Source: Cephalotrichum gorgonifer | Taxonomy: Eukaryota > Ascomycota > Sordariomycetes > Microascales > Microascaceae | Assembly (NCBI GenBank): GCA_900312665.1 | Contig: ONZQ02000005.1 | Location: forward strand, 73,608 to 137,607 | Direction of reading: 5' to 3' | Length of the DNA stretch: 64,000 nucleotides | Shown: one piece after another, positions 22,817-34,262 of the stretch | Numbering within the stretch: the stretch's first letter is position 1 | Layout of the letters: each line of letters starts with the position of its first letter | Notes under the pieces: model-generated | Database searches by the model: none | What the model saw: the letters and a program-made list of their open reading frames with translations, nothing else | What the model was told of the DNA's origin: nothing | Position numbers and translations under genes: made by a program

Positions 22817-24631
22817 CTATGCGCACCCGTCGCCGCCATTAGAAGAGCCACCGCCGTCGTCGTCGGTCTTGTACCGTTTCGCGGGCGACATCTCGCCGCT
22901 CGGTCGCCTGCGCCGTGTACTCTTATCCGGTATGCGGTCTAACCTCGCTAAAACTCCGGCCAGCGCCTTCCTCGCCGCCAGTTCCCTCTTGGTATTGTCC
23001 TTGCCAGGCCGGTAATACTCCCTGACCACCCGCGCGATGGTGTGGTAGCACTCGTAGAGCGCCATCCGCGTCTCGGCGTTCGCTCCGTCCTCGACGGGGT
23101 CGTATCCCGGGCGCTCCTCCCCGTCCGCCGGGGTCGTGAAGCCGCTCCATAGGCCTTCGTTGGCGCCACGGTGAAATGCGGTGGCGAATAGGGGGTCTCC
23201 GAATATGCAGTTGCTCCAGTCGCGCATGCCCGTCACCACGACTTCTTCCTCGCCGTATACACTGGAATATATTATCTGCGCATCCGGCGCTTCGCTGCTC
23301 ACCTGTTCGAGATCTTGTGTAACGGGTGCTGACTTCTTCTCGTCGTCTTGGCCACTCGAATTTCCATCTCCCTTTCCCTTTGTAGCCATGTCATTATCGT
23401 TATTCGTATCATTCTTCGTCATCTCCGCCGTTGTTCCGTGCGATGCCCTCCCGTCCAGCCGCCTAGACGAACCGCCAGCGTTCGATACAGCAGGCTCAGA
23501 CACCGCCTTCCTCACCACTAGCGTATTATCATCCTCTCCAGCATCAACAACGACTAGGCAAGCATTAGTGACTGCGCAAAGGAGGTGTTCGAGCCTCCAG
23601 AAATGCTGCCGGATAGTCGAATACGGGAGCGTGACACGCATGTCCTCGCCGTCCCGTAGCACGCCCTCCAGGAGTGCCGCGAACGCCGTGGCCCAGGTGC
23701 TGGAGCCCCCAGGCTCCCACGCCCTCGCGGACGCTGACCCGCCGCCGCCCGGCGGTCCGGCGCCTCTAGAGGGTGGCGAGGGGGCGCGTCGGCCAAGCAC
23801 CCCCAGGGCTGGTCCGAACATTCCGGAGGGCGACCGAATCTCCGACAGTCGCCGCAGCAGACGGCCATTCTGGAAGTTCACGGCGCGCCTGCCGGAGGGG
23901 GTCAGGGGTGGCGAGAGGCCCGCGAGGGGAGAGCCACGGGGGGGTCTCATGACGTTGAACTCGGGGCCGGTGGGGGATTGTGCGCGACGGTGGGCCACCA
24001 GGGCCGGTATGAATTCGATGTCTGACCGTGACACCGTGGACTGACTCGCGACTCGGCTCCGAGCCGTCTTTGTGGAACGGTTTGTGGCGAGGAGCCTCTG
24101 CTCCCTTTGTGGCTGCTGCGGGTCTCCCTCTGCCGGTGGGTAAACGTCACTACCTGGGCCTATTACCGGGGTAGATAAGGAACCGTCGTCGTTGTCTTCA
24201 TCGTCGTTGCCGCTGTCGTCGTCTTTGTCTTCGTCGTCGTCATCGTCTTCTTCGTTGTCTTCGTTGCCGTTGTCGTGATGGTGGTCGTGATGGTGGTCGT
24301 GATTGTGGTCGTTCAGGTTGCCGATCCAGGCCAATATGGCGGCCTCGGCACTAACACTCGCGGCCCTCTCGGATCTAAGAAGCTTGACCATGAGTGGAAG
24401 GGGGAGGGACAAGAGGAGGACGGACCCGTCGGACAGCCGTGCCTCGAATTGCCTGTGGTGCCGGGACGGGGGAAGGGCGCGGGTCTCGATGACGTCTGCG
24501 GCGGAGGTGAGGGCGCTCCCTATTATACCCGCGACGGACATGTCCTTGTCTTGGGTGGCCGGAAGGCACATCTTCTTCTCCCCCGCCTCCTTCTCCTCTG
24601 TCTTCTCCTCTCTATCCGAAGCTGAAGCCAT
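22817..24631 (-). CDS. APH/phosphotransferase-like protein with His/Asp-rich insertion
   Basis: An intronless frame of 604 aa. The N-lobe-like part (about residues 33-103: FEARLSDGSVLLLSLPLPL, then SAEAAILAWI) and the C-terminal VTGMRDWSNCIFGDPLF (about 470-487) recall fungal aminoglycoside-phosphotransferase-like (kinase-fold) proteins, where a DW...GDP stretch follows the catalytic loop. The usual HGDxxxxN loop is not seen; the nearest candidate is VVVDAGEDDN, separated from the DW motif by roughly 100 low-complexity residues. Residues 107-150 form a striking His/Asp/Asn run followed by Asp/Glu. A Pro/Gly/Ser-rich region follows, and the C-terminus is basic (RRRRP). The substrate is unknown and it could be a pseudoenzyme. 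Flanks: convergent with ECD, and upstream lies a 4-kb gene-free block. Confidence 0.7.
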   Translation of the reverse strand: MASASDREEKTEEKEAGEKKMCLPATQDKDMSVAGIIGSALTSAADVIETRALPPSRHHRQFEARLSDGSVLLLSLPLPLMVKLLRSERAASVSAEAAILAWIGNLNDHNHDHHHDHHHDNGNEDNEEDDDDDEDKDDDSGNDDEDNDDGSLSTPVIGPGSDVYPPAEGDPQQPQREQRLLATNRSTKTARSRVASQSTVSRSDIEFIPALVAHRRAQSPTGPEFNVMRPPRGSPLAGLSPPLTPSGRRAVNFQNGRLLRRLSEIRSPSGMFGPALGVLGRRAPSPPSRGAGPPGGGGSASARAWEPGGSSTWATAFAALLEGVLRDGEDMRVTLPYSTIRQHFWRLEHLLCAVTNACLVVVDAGEDDNTLVVRKAVSEPAVSNAGGSSRRLDGRASHGTTAEMTKNDTNNDNDMATKGKGDGNSSGQDDEKKSAPVTQDLEQVSSEAPDAQIIYSSVYGEEEVVVTGMRDWSNCIFGDPLFATAFHRGANEGLWSGFTTPADGEERPGYDPVEDGANAETRMALYECYHTIARVVREYYRPGKDNTKRELAARKALAGVLARLDRIPDKSTRRRRPSGEMSPAKRYKTDDDGGGSSNGGDGCA

Positions 24632-27600
24632 GTACCTATCTCTTCGTTCTTCTTTTCTTTTATCTTTTCGTTTTCACCTTCTCCACCTAACGCCTTCCTC
24701 AGTAGGGCTAGGTTGGCTGGGCTAAACTGAATTCGCCTCCCAAGCGAGTGTTGGTTGGACAGGGTGGTCCTCCCGTAGCGAAGGCGGACGTGGCGGCGAC
24801 TTGGCCGAAGTGTGCGGCGACGGTCTTGTGTAATCTTGCGAGAGCGAATGAACCTTTCCGACCATCTCTCGCATCTCGCTAGGCGAGAGACTCAATAGAC
24901 GGGATGAGATAAACCTTGGGCTACTTTCTCTTTTCCTCGTTTTTCGTATATATGTTGTTTCTGCCCCAGGCGCCGGTGTGATGTGAAGGGGGGGTGAATT
25001 GGGAAGGGACGTTGAGTGACGTTTCACGGAAAGGCCAGGAACGAGAGACAATGACGGGACGGGTCTATCAAGATATCTCCGGTCCCTAGGGGTTGGCTTC
25101 GGCCTGGGGCAAGGGAGTGGGCGTATACGTGCGTGTACGTGTGGATGTGCGTGTCTCGGAAGTGGCGCCCCTTTGACACCTTTTCCGGACCCTATTCGAG
25201 TATAATAGGCGAAAGGGGAACCGAGAGTGGGGTGTGCGTGTATGTGCTTGGGTGGAGAGAGAAACGGCTGGCGTGCCCCCCCCCCGGGCCATCTGGTTTT
25301 CCGGGATCCTCCTTACCATCCGCTATGTTCGATAGGGCCGACACGGCGGAAGCACCCGACCGGTGAGGAGGAGACGAGGGCAAATGGTCAAGGGCCCGAT
25401 TACATGGTAGATGGCTTACTGTAAGATGGGGGAGGCCGGGGATTGCATGGGACTAATATCCGGGGCTGGCATGGCAGGGAAAACGGCAAGAGGCTCCGTT
25501 CCCGTAGTCCCGCGAGAGAAGTAGTGAAGCTAGCCCGTACGCGGAAGGGGGTCATGGGTATTCGGAAAGGTGCGGGGGCTGGCGTCTTCTCCATTTCCGA
25601 CTACCAGTACGAGTATTCCACATAATACCATAAGAGTGCTAGCAGGCAACCAGGCCGCCTTGTGTAGAACCGAGAGACGGGATCGTCTGGCTAGGATTGT
25701 ACTCGTACGAGCAGGGAGAATGGCGTTACTACGAGTATCGTAGAAGCAATGACCGCGCCATATCCGACCTCGCAGCGGAACCAAAGAGGCCACACATGGA
25801 CGGTATAACTAGACTACATCCAACTCCAGCTCGGAGGATAAGTAAGAAATTAATAATAGAAAAAGACACCCTGTAGCTCGCCAGTTCTCTGGGGCTGTGG
25901 CGTTAGCTTATTTCTGGCTAGTTGCGAGTAACCAAAGCTTTTCCGCCTGTGGAGGGACAATGGTTACTACGAGTAGAATACATACTAACTAATACTAACA
26001 ATCTCCCCTCGCACGCACGAGGAATATACAAGTAAATACGGGGGGTGCTTGATGACAGGGACGGACGGACGAAGCGCGGATGGAGGACGGAATTGCCGGG
26101 ACCAAGTGAGGTGGAGAGCGGAAATAGGTCCGGAGCCAGCGGGGACGTACCGGGGTATGAGTGGAGTACCAATGGAATTTGCGTTGGAATTGGAACCCAG
26201 GCAGCCCCACGATGCAATCAGACAAGTACGTACCTGCATTTACAACTACTCATACTTGCGGGAGCGGAGTTTCGAAAGCCACAAGTCCCGGTGTCTTTCC
26301 CGGAAGAGGCAAGACGTCCGATACCAAGAAGGTGGAAGAGCGGGATAACTAATAAGACGGGAGGGTACTCGAAAGAAGAAGCGGCTTGCTTGATATTACA
26401 GGCTTTGGGTGCGGAAAGAGGGTGTACTAGTATTATCATATCCCCCTGCAAGCAACAAGCCATTCGCTGCGCCCTCTCGAATGCCGCCAAGAAGTAACTA
26501 GTATTATTAAAGTCTCTTTGCGGCTGGCCCCTGGTTCCCTGTCATCCAAAACCAGCTGGGGCTATTATTACTCCAAGTAGCTGTAATAATAGTACGGCCG
26601 ACCAAGAAGTGCGGAACAGGCCGTTGGACGGAATCCACTAATACCGGAAGGTGCTGGCGGATTTTCCGATGCCCTTGTACCTACATACTTGTACTACAGT
26701 TTGTAGTATTCACCCACATGGCCCCTCTAAACTTTTAACTTTTGCGGTGGAAGCCCGATACGGATGGCATCGGAGATACGGAGCAGGCACGAGGACGAGT
26801 TTTCGAGTATTATAAAGCGGACTGTCACGATGTGAACAAGGTCCGACTTGGTGGCAGACCTGCCCTGTCATGGCATGACATGGCATGGCATGGAGCCGCC
26901 AAAAAAAAAAGAAAGGAATTACTTGTTCTTCTTTGGGTCTTTCTCTTCCCCTCACAAGTAGGCTCCATATTGATGTAATAGAGGTTTATACTGGTATCCC
27001 TTCTCCTCTCCCATCTGTCTCTCTGACGTCATCCTCCTACTCCCAGGTTCTATCTTCCTCTCATACCTCTTTCTTAATCAATCTCCATCTTCTTTCCCAC
27101 CCTAGAAATGATATCATTCAAACTCTCCATTAAGCCTGCTTGCCGACGTACTTCTAGTATGAGTACGCAGGCCGTCCCCGTAGCTTTCCATTTCCCCCCA
27201 TTTCCCACCTTTCCGAATAAGCGAGTCAGGCGGCTCCTGATTGGGCAGCCGCAAGCGAATCAGCCAAGAAAAGGTACAGGCACTTGTACCCCCCGGCGCC
27301 GTTCGATTTTGGCAGTTAGCGATTGGTAGAAGCACAAGCGCATGGTTAGTCTTAATCCAAGCATTTCGAAGGACCTTTTGTTCTGATAGCCCCCCCTCGC
27401 CCCCCCCGGAACCGGGAAATGGTTCGGCACCAGTGCCTTACGAGTGCGAGTAGTAATACTAGTTTGTACTTAAACTCGTAGGTCGTGATGTGGAAAGCAT
27501 ACTCTGGAAGCCAGTTTAGGTGTTAAGAACGGAGCTCCCTCTTACAGTCGTCTCGTTCTTCCAGTCATATACCAGTGGCCCCAAGAAGACCTTGGCTGAA

Positions 27601-28634
27601 ACCCGTAATGGGACGGTCCTCCTCCATGCCGCTTGCTAGGAAGAAAAGGCGAACATCAACGAGACGGATGGGTAATTAGTCCGAAGTTCATCTCGTCAAA
27701 AATGTCGATCACCCCGCCTCAACCCTCCCAATGGCTCCGAGCAAGTATCCGAGCCTGTTCGGCTCTCGTCTTTCAAACATCCACCAAAGAAAAAGAAAGG
27801 ATCGGAGCGAGTTCCGTGCGAGTCCTCGTACCTCGCTTATCCCTGCTCGTCAAAAAAAGTTATATTAGCAATAAGGTTTAGCGTGGTTAATTCCGCCTTC
27901 TGGAACGTCACACCCCCCGCCCCTTTAGGCGCCAAGCCATATAGTCCTCCCCTTGTTGTATTACTCGCACAAACTTGCAGGTTACGGAGGAGGCTAACAC
28001 AACATGAATACCCTCGTCATACCCGCGCCCCGCCCGGTCTCTGGGACGTCGTGGATAAACCATTTCCCGCCCAGGGTCCACGCGTATCTGTACCTGTCTG
28101 TAGAGTGTTTCCAGCCCTAGACTCCACTATAATACAACCCCTCGCAGTTGGGGACGCGGGAGACGGACTCAGACCATCGATAAATTGCCGAACAGGAGGT
28201 TTGTGTGAGTGAGTGAGTGAGTAAGTGAGCACGTGGGTGGTATGAGAACGGGCGCCTTGCACATGTATACAAGTACCTCCGTATCTCGTCGTTCTCGTCT
28301 CCTCTATGCTCCGCCGCCCCGGCACCGGATTCGATTTCAAACTTTCAGCCGAAGCTTATAACAACAAAAGATCCAGCTCAGCCGCTCGGCCGTCCATTGG
28401 CGGACAGCCAGGCTTCGCTTTGACTCTCCAGTTCGCTGGTACCCCTTCCAGCCCCAGATTGCGACCAACCTTGATCGACATTACGGGTGGGCTGTGTCAT
28501 CATAATACATTGGTCCTTTTGCCGTTCGTGCGGTTCCCCTCGCAGGTCGGTGCCGTACGGGAGGGAGGATACGACCCGACGCAAGCGGCTGAAGAATATT
28601 ACTCGCCAACGGGCTGAGAGCAGCTATCGTGCGT
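24632..28634. other. Gene-free block 2 (about 4 kb)
   Basis: No supported gene. TAC-NN-GTA motif copies occur near 25608, 25698, 25731, 26224 and 26688. A GTGA microsatellite lies near 28204. Open frames overlap on both strands without family motifs. An ATG at 27108 after a T/C-rich stretch has no recognisable product. Confidence 0.45.
28204..28230. repeat. GTGA-type microsatellite
   Basis: A run of GTGA/GAGT tetranucleotide units on the plus strand, slightly interrupted by one GTAA unit. Confidence 0.7.
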
Positions 28635-30100
28635 CTACTGCTCCTCGGACGCGCCGTTCTTGCCGCCCTCGCCCGCGGCCTTCTCGTCCCCCTCCTTGCC
28701 ATCCTTCTCATCAACCTTCTCACTAACCTTCTCATCAACCTTCTCCTGACCCCCCTTCTTACCACCCTTTTCACCACCCTTCTCCCCGGCAAACTTGTAG
28801 ATCTCATTTATGTTAAACTTCTTCATCTTCTCCCACCTCGGCCCGTCGACAACTGACATTCCGCAGTGGTTCTGCGGAGGGAGTCTCGTGTTAGTCTCCT
28901 GGGGGGCTAAAAAAAACCCTGTAGTGACGTGTGGGAAATAAAAACTCACCTTGAAGATGTCGACTAGTATCACCTTGTCTGGACTCTCAAGCTTGACCTT
29001 ATGCTTGGGCCCAACCAGCGCCGCCACGCGGTTAATCAGCTCGTCCCTCTTCATCGCGGAGGCACGAATGCTCTGCCGGATGGCAAACTGAACTCCAACG
29101 TCAGCACACACACACATCTCTAACGGGACGGGATAACAACGATGCTAAAGGGTCCCAAATTACTCACTGTACACGGAGGGATATCAGCCCTCTCCACCTC
29201 CGCCGCGCCCTCCTCCGCCACCAGCTCAAAGAACCTCCCCAGGACCTCCCTCCCGACCTTCTCGATCCCCCTGTCCAGCGCCTTGCCGATGGTCACCACG
29301 GGCGTGAGCCGGTTGACGTGCCGCAGCTTCCTATCCACCATACCCCCCCCGCACTCCGCCGCCCCGTCGCAGATGGCGTCCACGAAGGCCACCGGGTCGA
29401 CGGGGCTCCTCGTCTTCATGAAGAAGACGCACTCCATGCCCGACGGCACGGGGAGGAAGGCGTAGTCCGCCTTGCTTCTTCGCCTCGGCCTTCATCTCCT
29501 CCAGCTCGGCCGCCACGGCGTCCGAGATGTCGATCTCGCCTCTCGAGTCCGAGTCCTCCTCCGCGGCCTTCTCCGCCTCCGAGGACCGGGGCTTGATGCC
29601 ATACATTGACTCGCCCAACTTCTCATGGTTAGAAAATGGAGCGTAGAAAGTAAGACTCTGGCATAGAAGGAGAGAGGCATAGAGATTGAAACATTTCAGG
29701 GTCGTGTAGGATACATACCTCCTCACAGACTCGCGTCATCTCCGCCATGGCCTTCTTCTCCAGCCCCCGCTGGCACGTCACCCATATCCCCACATCCCCC
29801 GCCTCGATCGTGGTCCCCATCCTGAGCAGATGTGACAGGTTGTTCTTATGATGCGGCGTCTGCCACTTTCCCTCGTTGCCCCTCTATGTCGATAGTCAGC
29901 GTCAGCGCTCGTTACCCGGCTGCCAACGAGGACCAGCCCATGTAAAAGTCTCCATAGTGAGTGTATGGGATAAAAAAAACAGATGTGAATCGCGGAAAGA
30001 GAAGAAAAAATTCATTTCCAAGCCAGTATCATACCTTGCTCTTCTTCGATGACGCCTGGGAGCCACCGCCAGGCGGCTGCTTGCGTTTGCTGTCCCCCAT
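28635..30100 (-). CDS. TAN1: TAN1/THUMPD1-type tRNA acetylation factor, with a one-base frame break
   Basis: Tan1 binds tRNA through its THUMP domain and is needed with the acetyltransferase Kre33/NAT10 to make N4-acetylcytidine in tRNA Ser and Leu. Five exons (descending): 30035-30100, 29719-29883, 29168-29621, 28950-29087, 28635-28871. It starts MGDSKRKQPPGG, then GDVGIWVTCQRGLEKKA, ESMYGIKPRSSEA, the THUMP region MECVFFMKTRSPVDP, VNRLTPVVTIGKALDRGIEK, FAIRQSIRASAMKRDELI and PDKVILVDIFK, and ends in a Lys/Glu/Gly-rich tail. All splice junctions are phase 0, but exon 3 is 454 nt. The frame before 29471 (AELEEMKAEAKKQ) and after 29470 (ADYAFLPVPSGMECV) differ by one base, as if one G of a GG pair at 29470-29471 were extra. 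It is either a sequencing or assembly error or a real lesion. Confidence 0.85.
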
Positions 30101-30472
30101 ATTCTCGTCTGCTAAAGGAAGAGGCTTAGACAGTACTGGTGGAAAGGAATGATATGTTTGGCTTCCGTGGAGGTGAGCTTCGAGGGGTGAAACCGCGTCG
30201 GACCTTATCCCTTCAAACAGGTGGGTACTTTAATAGTATAAGATATGAGAAGAGAAGTGAGAAGTGAGCTTCGTCTTGGTCACGTGAGATGACCCACCCT
30301 CAATATCTCACCTCTCATTACGGCGAGGTACGGGACTAACTAGTTTACACCTCCACTTACACCACGCCCGAGACCTCTGTTGTTTACGACATGAGCCCTC
30401 TTATTTGTCTTCTATAAAAAAAATACGTCCTATCATTCCCATACCCTTCTCCCTTCAGTTTTCTCCATAACT
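30101..30472. other. Spacer TAN1 5' / PDC 3'
   Basis: 372 nt holding the TAN1 promoter and the 3' end of the PDC gene, which lies upstream on the same strand. No specific element recognised. Confidence 0.35.
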
Positions 30473-32478
30473 TTACTTCAACTTGGAATTGAGCTTGGCG
30501 CTCTGCTCCGCCGTCTGGACAAGCACCGCCGGAGCATCCTCCTTGGGCATATAAACCTCGACGAACTGCAGCTTCGCGGCCTTGTTAAACTCATCTTCCT
30601 TGAACAGCTTCTCCAGCTCCGACCTAGTCTTGATCTGGATCTTCCGGGCCGTCTTGTCAGACCCGCCAAACACCGTGACCAGCTCCTTGAAGTCCCAGGG
30701 GACAATATCGTTGTACTCGGCTTCCATACCGTGGATGAGGCGCTCGATCGTGAACCCCTCGTTACAGATGAGGAATCTGGAGCTATTGTTAGTCTCCGAT
30801 CTTGCCAATTCGGCCACGCCTAGGGGCTCTGCTTACATGATTGGCTTCAACCCATGGCGGAGCATGGTGCTCAGCTCCTGAACCGTCAACTGGAACGAAC
30901 CGTCGCCGACGAACAGGACGGTCCGCCTGTCATCTTTGGCGTCCTTGGACGCCAATGCCGCCCCCTGAGCGGCGCCGACAGACCACCCAATGCTGCCCCA
31001 GAGGACCTGATTGAGCGCCACTACGCCCGGGGGGAAAGTGGTGCCCAGAATGCCAAAGTTTGCCGTGCCCGTCTCCGTCACGACAATGTCACGCTTTCTC
31101 AAGAAGTCGCTCACCTTGGGCCAGAACCAGTCGTGTGTGATGACCTGGGAATCACCGGCCGCTCTGATGGTGCGACTCTTGGCGCTGACGGGGACAGTAT
31201 TGACTTTAGAGAGGTCCACCTTCTTCGTCAACCTTTGGAGTACGCCCCTCATGCGGACACCCGGATACTCGGCGTACCGCACGGCGCAGAGCCGGCTGTG
31301 CAAGTGTATCGTGTTGAGCTGTGAAGTCCTGTAGGAGAACCCGGCGGTGTTGAAGTCGCTCTAACGAAAATTATAGTGAGCTAAACAGGTATAGCCGAGG
31401 CACTCCGGCAATCCGGTGCTACCGGGGTGATTGCGTTTCTTTCCGGGGAAGGAGGAATGACACTTACTTTCAGCGCCCCAACAAACAATATCAGGTCGGA
31501 GTCCTCCACCCTCTTCCTGACCTCAGGGTCCGAGCCGGAACCGGCGTAGATGCCCCCGTACCGCGGATCCGATTCGTCCAGGGCCCCCTTCCCCATGGGA
31601 GTCATGAAGAACGGTATATTGGTTTTGTTGATCAGGTCCGTCACCTCTTTAACCACCCTGTGTCGGATGGTACAGGAGTCGACAAGGATAATCGGGTCCT
31701 TTGCGGCGTAGAGGGTCCTGAGGATCACGTCGACGACGTATTCCTCTCGCTCGGGGTCGTTCGCGGGCTCGGATAGGTCGATCGGCGTGCGAAGCCGATC
31801 GCCCTCGATCTTGGTGGTGACCCTATCCGTCGGCAGGGTGATGTAGACCGGGCGACTGTTCAACCAGCATTGGCGCAGCGTGTGGTCAATCTGGTCAGCG
31901 ATCTCGGCGGGATTATTCAGCTTAGCGACCTCGCACGAGATGTTCTCGCTCATGTTGGTGAACACGTTGAAGTCGCCGTTCCCGAGTGTGTGGTGGAGTA
32001 GCATGCCGTTCCTCTGGGAGATGGTGGACGGGGTGCCGACTATGTGGACGAGGGGAATCTGCTCGGAGAAGGCTCCGGCGACGCCGTTGAGGGCGCTGAG
32101 CTCGCCCACTCCGAACGTCGTAATGAGAGCGCCCAACCCATTGACCCTGGCATATCCGTCCGCGGCATAGGCTGTTTGGGGTCGAGGTCAGTAAGGCGAA
32201 TCAAGCGGGGATCGTCGAGAGGTAGGGACCACTCGCAAGAATATAGCGAGTATGTGGAAGAGTTCATGAGAAAGGTCATAGGAGGACATACCTGCATTCA
32301 ACTCATTCGTGCTCCCAACCCAAGTGAGCCCATTCTTGGGAAGGTAGTCGAGAGCGACGAGGTTATAGTCTCCTGGGAGACCGTGGACTGATCTTACACC
32401 CAGTTGGTGGAGCCGGCGGAACAGATAGTCCACAACCTCGACCGGCTCCCGGAGGGCATTGGTCCGAATGTCAGACAT
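30473..32478 (-). CDS. PDC1: Pyruvate decarboxylase
   Basis: TPP-dependent decarboxylation of pyruvate to acetaldehyde and CO2 in the cytosol, feeding fermentation or acetyl-CoA synthesis. Four exons (descending): 32292-32478, 31468-32171, 30837-31360, 30473-30776, giving 572 aa. It begins MSDIRTNALREPVEVVDYLF. The catalytic Glu region NELNAAYAADGYARVNG is at about 58-74. SDFNTAGFSYR follows the second intron, and the TPP/Mg motif starts at GDGSFQLTVQE (about 449) and ends at FLICNEG. The last exon holds GFTIERLIHGMEAEYNDI. Phases are 1, 0 and 2 and all close. The last intron has a TAG six bases before the CAG acceptor actually used; only the CAG restores IIFLICN. Length and motifs are normal for ascomycete PDC. 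Confidence 0.95.
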
Positions 32479-33199
32479 TGGAAGATAGGTTAGATCACAG
32501 ATATGTTAAGACTTAGGAGATATAGTAGTCCACGAAGATGAGCCGAAGCCAGGGATAGAAATTCCACAGGTGAGCCGATGGCAGCTTTCAAGTTGAGTTT
32601 GCGGGCGTTGCTATCTTTTTATAAATGGGCCCCCAAGGCTGTCGATAGCTCTTTCCTTCCCAATCGATGCGTGAGCTAAGTGAGCTATTGCGTAACATTG
32701 GAACATTGATATCCTCATAGATGCATGCCCTGACAAGAACATCACATCATAATGTCGTGTTATGTTGGCTTACGCCCTCCCTGTGGAGGCAGCATTGATC
32801 CCATATCATAACCTGTCCGATATGCGGCGAAAGTGGGTATGCGGTTCCAACATGACATGAAGAAACATCCGTCATCCACTCTCCAACCAGCAAGTTATCA
32901 AACCTGGTATTTCCATAATCCGGAACGGACGGGCGACGGCCAATTGGCCAGAAACTACCAAATACGAAGCAGACGACAACTGATTTTAGTGCTATGGGGA
33001 CCTAGCGTGAAATGTAGAGTTGTTCTACAAATATCGTTCATTTATATTGCGCCGGTATGTCTTACTCGTGCGTCGCAAATGCGAAAATCCCCCCCCCAAA
33101 AAAAAATGCGAAGAGGAGATCTAATATGGTACAAAGCACGCTGTTCCCTACTCATACACTGACAACCGGTATCATCCCACCCACCCCATTGCCACTGCC
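32479..33199. other. Spacer PDC promoter / ERV1 3' end
   Basis: 721 nt. It contains the PDC 5' leader and TATA box on the left, and a C/A-run (around 33090-33106) near the ERV1 3' side. No additional gene seen. Confidence 0.35.
32616..32623 (-). promoter_or_regulatory. TATA box of the pyruvate decarboxylase gene
   Basis: Reads TATAAAAA on the minus strand, about 140 nt upstream of the PDC start codon, which fits a strongly expressed glycolytic-type gene. Inferred from sequence and position only. Confidence 0.45.
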
Positions 33200-33852
33200 T
33201 CAATCGCACCTCCCGTCCTTCCAGCCCGTCCTCCACCTCTCCTCCCAGAGCTTACAGTCGAACTCGGGCTTACCCAGCTTCCTGTTGACGTCGTTGTGCG
33301 CGTCGCATAGCCATTGCCCAAACTCCCCGCGGCTCCCCACCACCGGCTTCTTCTTGGTGATGTAGCCCTGGAAGTCCTCCGCGCAGGTCCAGCAGGGGTA
33401 CAGCTTCGCGAAGAGCCCCACGAACCCGGCCAGGTCCGACTGCTGCGCCTGTGACGGGTTCTCCGGGTACTGGGCCGCTATGGAGTGCAGGAGCGTCCAG
33501 GAGCTACGGCCGAGGGCCTCGACGTCGGGGGGGCACTCCGGCGGGGGCGCGGACTTTTTGAGCGTCGACTTCGTCTGGGCGGCCCAGGAGGCGAACGACG
33601 TGCAGCTTCGACAGCTGGGAGGGAGGGGGCGTGTGTTAGTATTGATATGTAACTGGTAGACCGGGTTCTCGTATACGGGAGAAGATAAAGGGCGGGGCGA
33701 GGGGCTAGGGGAACGTACGGCTTTCCGTCTGGGCCGAGGACGACACCTCTAGGGATCTTCTTCGGGGGTTCGGAAGGTCCGGCTTGCGCGGCGCCCGATG
33801 CCGGAGCCGAAGTGGCGTCATGGGGCCTGGTATCCCTAGAATCGTCGGCCAT
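33200..33852 (-). CDS. ERV1: FAD-linked sulfhydryl oxidase ERV1
   Basis: Erv1 reoxidises Mia40 in the mitochondrial intermembrane space and passes electrons to cytochrome c. Two exons, 33719-33852 and 33200-33614, give 182 aa from MADDSRDTRP. The shuttle disulfide CRSC is at 46-49, the FAD-proximal catalytic YPCWTC has Cys 119 and 122, and the structural CX16C pair is at 148 and 165. HSIAAQYPENPS and NRKLGKPEFDC are typical of the Erv/ALR fold. An in-frame ATG at 33987 adds 45 residues (MLGREKCCVAYKTSTTTRDF...), basic and Ser/Thr-rich. Which start is used is uncertain; most fungal Erv1 proteins lack a cleavable presequence, so 33852 is preferred. Divergent from HEM4. Confidence 0.93.
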
Positions 33853-34262
33853 GCTTAAATCCCTAGCCTCCGTAGGAATTCTGGGCTTCCTGCTTCTGTC
33901 CTGGAGGGGCGAGTCCTGGGGATTCAAAAAATCGCGGGTGGTGGTGCTGGTCTTATACGCAACACAGCATTTCTCGCGACCTAGCATGGGTATTTGTCAG
34001 CCACTGCCGGCCCGTGTCAAGTGTCCGGCAGCCAGCAGCCCACTTTCTTCCATTCTTATCACGATAAGCCAGTAATATGTGATAAAGTTTCGGTACATTA
34101 ATGTTTTTTTTGGCGGGGTGTGGGGCATTAATCAAGTCATAATCGTCATCGGGTGATGGACGCTCCCAGCAGGTTCGAAACCATACCCCCGAGGCGTTCA
34201 AAATCCGCAATTGCTCATGAGCCTCGTGCCGTGGTCCGACTTCGACCCCCCAATTGAGCGCC
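33853..34262. promoter_or_regulatory. Shared divergent promoter ERV1 / HEM4
   Basis: 410 nt between start codons (275 nt if ERV1 starts at 33987). It contains an AT-rich stretch at about 34070-34150 and no further reading frame of note. Confidence 0.5.

Noticed and set aside
28306..28617. Plus-strand frame before TAN1 3' end as a separate gene
   Set aside because: No motif, overlaps frames on the other strand, and composition is that of the gene-free block.
34165..34195. GGTTCGAAACC resembling a tRNA T-arm
   Set aside because: No five-base stem around the loop and no cloverleaf upstream; it lies in the ERV1/HEM4 promoter.
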